The notes below the pieces were generated by a model. The model was not told the DNA's origin, ran no database searches, and saw only the letters and a program-made list of their open reading frames with translations. This document shows positions 60,544-64,000 of a DNA stretch of 64,000 nt, in pieces. The position numbers were made by a program, and so were the translations under genes. The stretch covers positions 62,001 to 126,000 of the forward strand of contig JAJTAY010000011.1 of assembly GCA_021287165.1 (NCBI GenBank), given 5' to 3'. The first letter of the stretch is position 1. Each line of letters opens with the position of its first letter. This DNA comes from Bacteroidia bacterium (lineage in GTDB: Bacteria; Bacteroidota; Bacteroidia; Bacteroidales; F082).

Positions 60544-63500
60544 TTAGAGTGTTACATTGATTCCAGCCATAAACGATCTTGCCTGAGGATAGAACCCACG
60601 GTCGATGCCATAGCTCGATCCACCGATTTCGGGGTCGAAGCCGCTGTATTTTGTGAATGTGAGCAGGTTGTTCGATCCGGCATATACTCTAATACGCTGT
60701 ATACCAGCCTTGCGGCTCAGTTCCCGGGGAATAGTATATCCGACCTGAACGGTTTTTATGCGCACATATGAGCCGTTGCTGAGATGGAAGGTGCTGGGGT
60801 TGGCGAAGTTTTTGTTCGGGTCGCCCAGCACCAGACGCGGGTAAGTGCTAGAAGTACCTACTCCTGTCCAGCGATTCAAAGCGTCGGATGTCCAGTTGGC
60901 ACCAGGTACGTCGAGGCGACGCAAGCCATTGAAGATCTGATTTCCGGCTACGCCCTGACCAAAGATCACCAGGTCAAATTGTTTATAGCTGGCATTTACC
61001 GTGAAACCAAATGACCAGGTTGGAGTAGGATCTCCTATAATTTTGCGGTCGGCTGCGTCAATCTTACCGTCTTTGTTCAGGTCGGCATACTTGAAATCGC
61101 CTGGCCGTGCATTGGGCTGAATGAGTGTTCCGTCAGGATTCTTGTATTTCTGAATCTCGCCAAGCGACTGGAACACACCCAGTACTTCAAATCCGTAGAA
61201 AGCTCCGATCGGGTAACCTACCATCAAACGCGATATTTCGTAAGTGCTGTTATGGAAATTGGCACCAGTGCGAAACTCAACAGTGCCCAAATCCGTAATC
61301 TCGTTCTTTAGGTATGAGGTGTTGCCTTTTAGTTCCAGATTCAGGTCCGAAATCCGCTTAAACCAGCTCAATTCAAGTTCAAATCCTTTGTTGGTCATGG
61401 AGGCCACGTTTCCGGTGGGCGAACCATTGGCACCTACATAGGCAGGCAGAATAATGGGCTGCAACATGCCTTTTGTACGTTTGTCATATAGGTCAAATAC
61501 CAACCTGAAATCGTCGAGCAGCGTTGCTTCGAAGCCAATATTTGCCTGGCTCGTTTCTTCCCACTTAAGGTCGGGGTTCGATGGAGCATTCGGGCTGTAG
61601 CCAATAATCAGGTTATCATAGCTGAAAGTGTAATCACGCCCGCTTCCCACTGTCGACAGGTATTGGAAGTCGCCAATCTGGTCATTACCCGTAACGCCAT
61701 ATGAGCCCCTGATTTTTAGATAGTTGACAATTTTATTCTGAGGCCAGAAAGGCTCGTTGGTTACATTCCAACCCAGCGAGGCCGAGGGGAAGTACCCGAA
61801 CTTATTATTAGTACCAAAGCGCGAAGAGCCATCGCGACGCAGGATGCCGGTAAACAAATACTTTCCATCATAATTATAGGTACCGCGGGCAAAGATCGAT
61901 GCGATGCGGTGGTCAGGACTTTCCCATCCTCCACCAATCTTATTGGCATCGGCTACACCGTAGTTCATCGAGGCATCTTCGAAAGTGTTGACAGGCAAGT
62001 TCTTATAGGTGGCATTCACCCCTGATGAATTGGAAACATATGCTGAAGTACCAACAAGGGCGCTGAAGTCGTGTAGGCCAATCTTTCGGGCATAAGTGAG
62101 GGTATTTTCAAAGTTCCAGCTGAAGCCCATATTGCGTGCGCGGTAGTAGGAGTTGTTTGTTACGACGGTTGCGGCGTTCAGGTAATGCACGGGAGTAAAC
62201 GACTCATCACCCCAGAAAGCCAGCTTGGTGCCCAGGTCGGAACGGAACCTGAAGTATTTTGCGGGTTCAATTTCAGCATAGAGGTTGCCTACAAAGTTGT
62301 CCGACCAGCCGTAGTTGCCGAGCCTTGTTGCAATGTAGGCCATGGGATTGGTAAGCTCCTGACCTACATGCTGCGATATGCCGTAAGGATTGCCATTGGC
62401 ATCGCGCACAACGGGCTGATTACTGTAGGGTGGGGCATTGGCTATCGTCGGGTCGGTAATAACCAAAGGTGTAACAGGGTCGAGGTTGATGGCCGAGCTC
62501 AGTGGACCACCAAATTCGCTGTTGGTGTTGAGCGAACCTTTACTTTTGATATGGGAGTAACCAAAGTTGTTGCCAAATCTTAGCCAGTTGTTAACCTTGT
62601 TTGTGGCATTAATACGAAGATTCAATCGTTTGTAATGCGAAATATCCGTGGCTACGATACCTTCCTGATCCAGGTAACCAAATGAGAAATAATAGGTTGA
62701 CCGGTCAGTGCCACCGCTGATGCTCAACTCGTGGTTTTGAATCATGGCGTTGTTGTTGAAAATAACTGACTGCCAATCTGTGCCTTTGCCAAGGCTTTCC
62801 GGATTTGAAAAGATCTCGGGCAAGCCGGCATTGCGCAGCGATTCATTGCGCAGCTTGGCGTAATCGGTTGCATTGAGCAGATCAAGTTTTTTGGCAGGAG
62901 ATTGTGTGCCGAGGTAAGAGTGATATTCGATTTTCATATCCCCCGGACTTCCCTTTCTTGTAGTAACGATGATTACGCCGTTGGCTGCCCGTGCTCCATA
63001 GATGGCAGCTGAAGCAGCATCTTTAAGTACCTCAACCGATTCGATATCCGCAGCATTTAAATAGTCAAGACCGCCAACATCAACGGGGACGCCATCTACA
63101 ATATAAAGCGGATCGCTGTTGTTGATCGTTGTCGTTCCGCGCACTCTCACCGTTGCCCCTGCTCCGGGTTGACCAGAAGAAGCAGCAATTGTTAGTCCCG
63201 ATGTACGGCCCTGGAGCGCCTGTTCAAGTCGTGTGACGGGCATGTTTTGAATGTCCTTGGCTCGTACGCCTGAAATTGCTCCTGTCACTACACTTTTTTG
63301 CTGGACGCCATAACCAATAACCACCAGCTCGTCGAGCATAAGCGATTCGGGTTCAAGCTGCCAATTTATTGACAATGATTGCCCTTTGGCGGCAACAACG
63401 CGCTGAGAGGCGTTTTTATAGCCAACAAAGCTTGCTGATATGGTGACTGTCCCGGCAGAAATCTCCAGCTTATATTTGCCGTCGATGTCTGTAACCGTAC

Positions 63501-63645
63501 CTAAAGTGGTGCCCTGAACATAGACGCTCGCTCCGGGCAGAGCCTCGCCTGTCGATTTGTCGCGCACCGTGCCTGTTATGGTTTGCGCCATAAGGCCTGC
63601 ACCAAGCATAACAAGCATAAAAGTGAGAAGGTAGTTTTTTATCAT
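60544..63645 (-). CDS. SusC/RagA family TonB-dependent outer membrane transporter (first pair)
   Basis: The 1033-residue protein heads the locus in transcription order. The signal peptide is YLLTFMLVMLGAGLMAQ. A carboxypeptidase-like domain follows (ITGTVRDKSTGEALPGASVYVQG), then the SusC plug (LVVIGYGVQQKSVVTGAISGV; AASAAIYGARAANGVIIVTTRKG) and a barrel ending QARSFMAGINVTL. The frame is open to 63669, but ATG 63645 starts the signal peptide. It differs clearly from the second SusC (shared motifs only), so the two pairs may take up different oligosaccharides of the same glycan. Confidence 0.95.
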   Translation of the reverse strand: MIKNYLLTFMLVMLGAGLMAQTITGTVRDKSTGEALPGASVYVQGTTLGTVTDIDGKYKLEISAGTVTISASFVGYKNASQRVVAAKGQSLSINWQLEPESLMLDELVVIGYGVQQKSVVTGAISGVRAKDIQNMPVTRLEQALQGRTSGLTIAASSGQPGAGATVRVRGTTTINNSDPLYIVDGVPVDVGGLDYLNAADIESVEVLKDAASAAIYGARAANGVIIVTTRKGSPGDMKIEYHSYLGTQSPAKKLDLLNATDYAKLRNESLRNAGLPEIFSNPESLGKGTDWQSVIFNNNAMIQNHELSISGGTDRSTYYFSFGYLDQEGIVATDISHYKRLNLRINATNKVNNWLRFGNNFGYSHIKSKGSLNTNSEFGGPLSSAINLDPVTPLVITDPTIANAPPYSNQPVVRDANGNPYGISQHVGQELTNPMAYIATRLGNYGWSDNFVGNLYAEIEPAKYFRFRSDLGTKLAFWGDESFTPVHYLNAATVVTNNSYYRARNMGFSWNFENTLTYARKIGLHDFSALVGTSAYVSNSSGVNATYKNLPVNTFEDASMNYGVADANKIGGGWESPDHRIASIFARGTYNYDGKYLFTGILRRDGSSRFGTNNKFGYFPSASLGWNVTNEPFWPQNKIVNYLKIRGSYGVTGNDQIGDFQYLSTVGSGRDYTFSYDNLIIGYSPNAPSNPDLKWEETSQANIGFEATLLDDFRLVFDLYDKRTKGMLQPIILPAYVGANGSPTGNVASMTNKGFELELSWFKRISDLNLELKGNTSYLKNEITDLGTVEFRTGANFHNSTYEISRLMVGYPIGAFYGFEVLGVFQSLGEIQKYKNPDGTLIQPNARPGDFKYADLNKDGKIDAADRKIIGDPTPTWSFGFTVNASYKQFDLVIFGQGVAGNQIFNGLRRLDVPGANWTSDALNRWTGVGTSSTYPRLVLGDPNKNFANPSTFHLSNGSYVRIKTVQVGYTIPRELSRKAGIQRIRVYAGSNNLLTFTKYSGFDPEIGGSSYGIDRGFYPQARSFMAGINVTL

Positions 63646-63669
63646 ATAAGTTTTGGTTTGGATAGGCAT

Positions 63670-64000
63670 TAAGTGGCCCGTACCGAAATCGGTTGCGAAA
63701 CCAGTGACAATGTTACTACCAAAACATGACGGGAGGCAAGTATTTGCTTACATCATGGTTACAACCTGAGCGGTGACCTGATACATCAAAATCACTACAT
63801 CAATTTGTTAATAAATTGAAAAACAATTATTAAGAAAATTATACTTGCTTTTAAAGGTGTTCACTACTGTGGATAGTGATTTGTCCGAAAGTTGCGCAAA
63901 AAAAACATGTTGTTGTGAAAAAATTCACCTGCCGAAGCTTCACATGGCAGTGTTAAGGATGCGGGAAGGTCGGTATGAAGATTGTAAATGTGCTGCCTTT
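63670..64000. other. 331-bp region upstream of the polysaccharide locus
   Basis: No gene could be supported. It should contain the promoter of the first susC. The only weak -7 candidate is minus-strand TAACATTG near 63709-63716. A plus-strand ATG at 63975 opens MKIVNVLP up to the window edge, preceded by a purine-rich stretch, but 26 bases cannot support a gene call. A divergent regulator would be a natural neighbour here. Confidence 0.4.

Noticed and set aside
63975-64000. ATG at 63975 as the start of a divergent regulator gene.
   Set aside because: Only eight codons are visible; there is not enough sequence to support a gene.

Overview
The window is a stretch of chromosome from a member of the Bacteroidota, probably class Bacteroidia; I cannot name the genus. 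The signs are two SusC/SusD pairs, many secreted proteins with type IX secretion (T9SS) C-terminal sorting domains, SpII lipoprotein signals, and repeated use of the Bacteroidota -7 promoter box TAnnTTTG, often placed so close to the start codon that the mRNA should be leaderless or nearly so.

Layout. 1-2700: end of an unknown gene, then a minus-strand transketolase/shikimate kinase operon (split transketolase, aroK). 2700-3330: an intergenic region with three copies of a structured element that I read as three minus-strand small RNA genes, each with a promoter and an intrinsic terminator. 3388-9545: DUF2461 gene, then on the plus strand a PorV/PorQ-like protein, a helix-hairpin-helix plus beta-barrel protein, CCA-adding enzyme and miaA. 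9553-20177 (minus): T9SS-exported subtilisin-like protease; an upp / ABC permease / NSS transporter / helix-hairpin-helix gene run; a FemAB/GNAT-like protein coupled to a polysaccharide deacetylase. 20345-25105 (plus): dnaX and an M16 protease. 25330-32975 (plus): ECF sigma factor, overlapping anti-sigma-like membrane protein, then three T9SS-exported Asp-box (BNR) proteins, the last two being tandem paralogues. 33116-33194 (minus): a tiny possibly leaderless ORF whose end is its own terminator. 33465-40060: M28 peptidase with PDZ, GtrA, AcpH-like phosphodiesterase, MATE exporter, prolyl oligopeptidase.

39946-46314 is a rearranged region. A 456-bp block (3' end of the prolyl oligopeptidase, its terminator, and part of a DUF2200 gene) is repeated exactly 4035 bp further on. 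Each copy is followed by a kelch-like T9SS protein, so the region looks like an old tandem duplication. The first copy holds a truncated DUF2200 gene, a kelch protein with four 222-bp repeats, a decayed IS1634-type transposase fragment and the C-terminal stub of a LruC/DUF4842 protein.

46397-63645 (minus) is a polysaccharide utilisation locus: SusC-SusD-GH16-GH16-GH3-PKD lipoprotein-(terminator)-SusC-SusD-(terminator)-GH30. This enzyme set fits a beta-1,3-glucan with beta-1,6 branches, such as laminarin. Outer-membrane SusCD pairs would import oligosaccharides cut at the surface by GH16, and GH3 and GH30 would finish or debranch them. No regulator lies inside the window; it may lie just beyond position 64000.

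No rRNA, tRNA or CRISPR array was seen.
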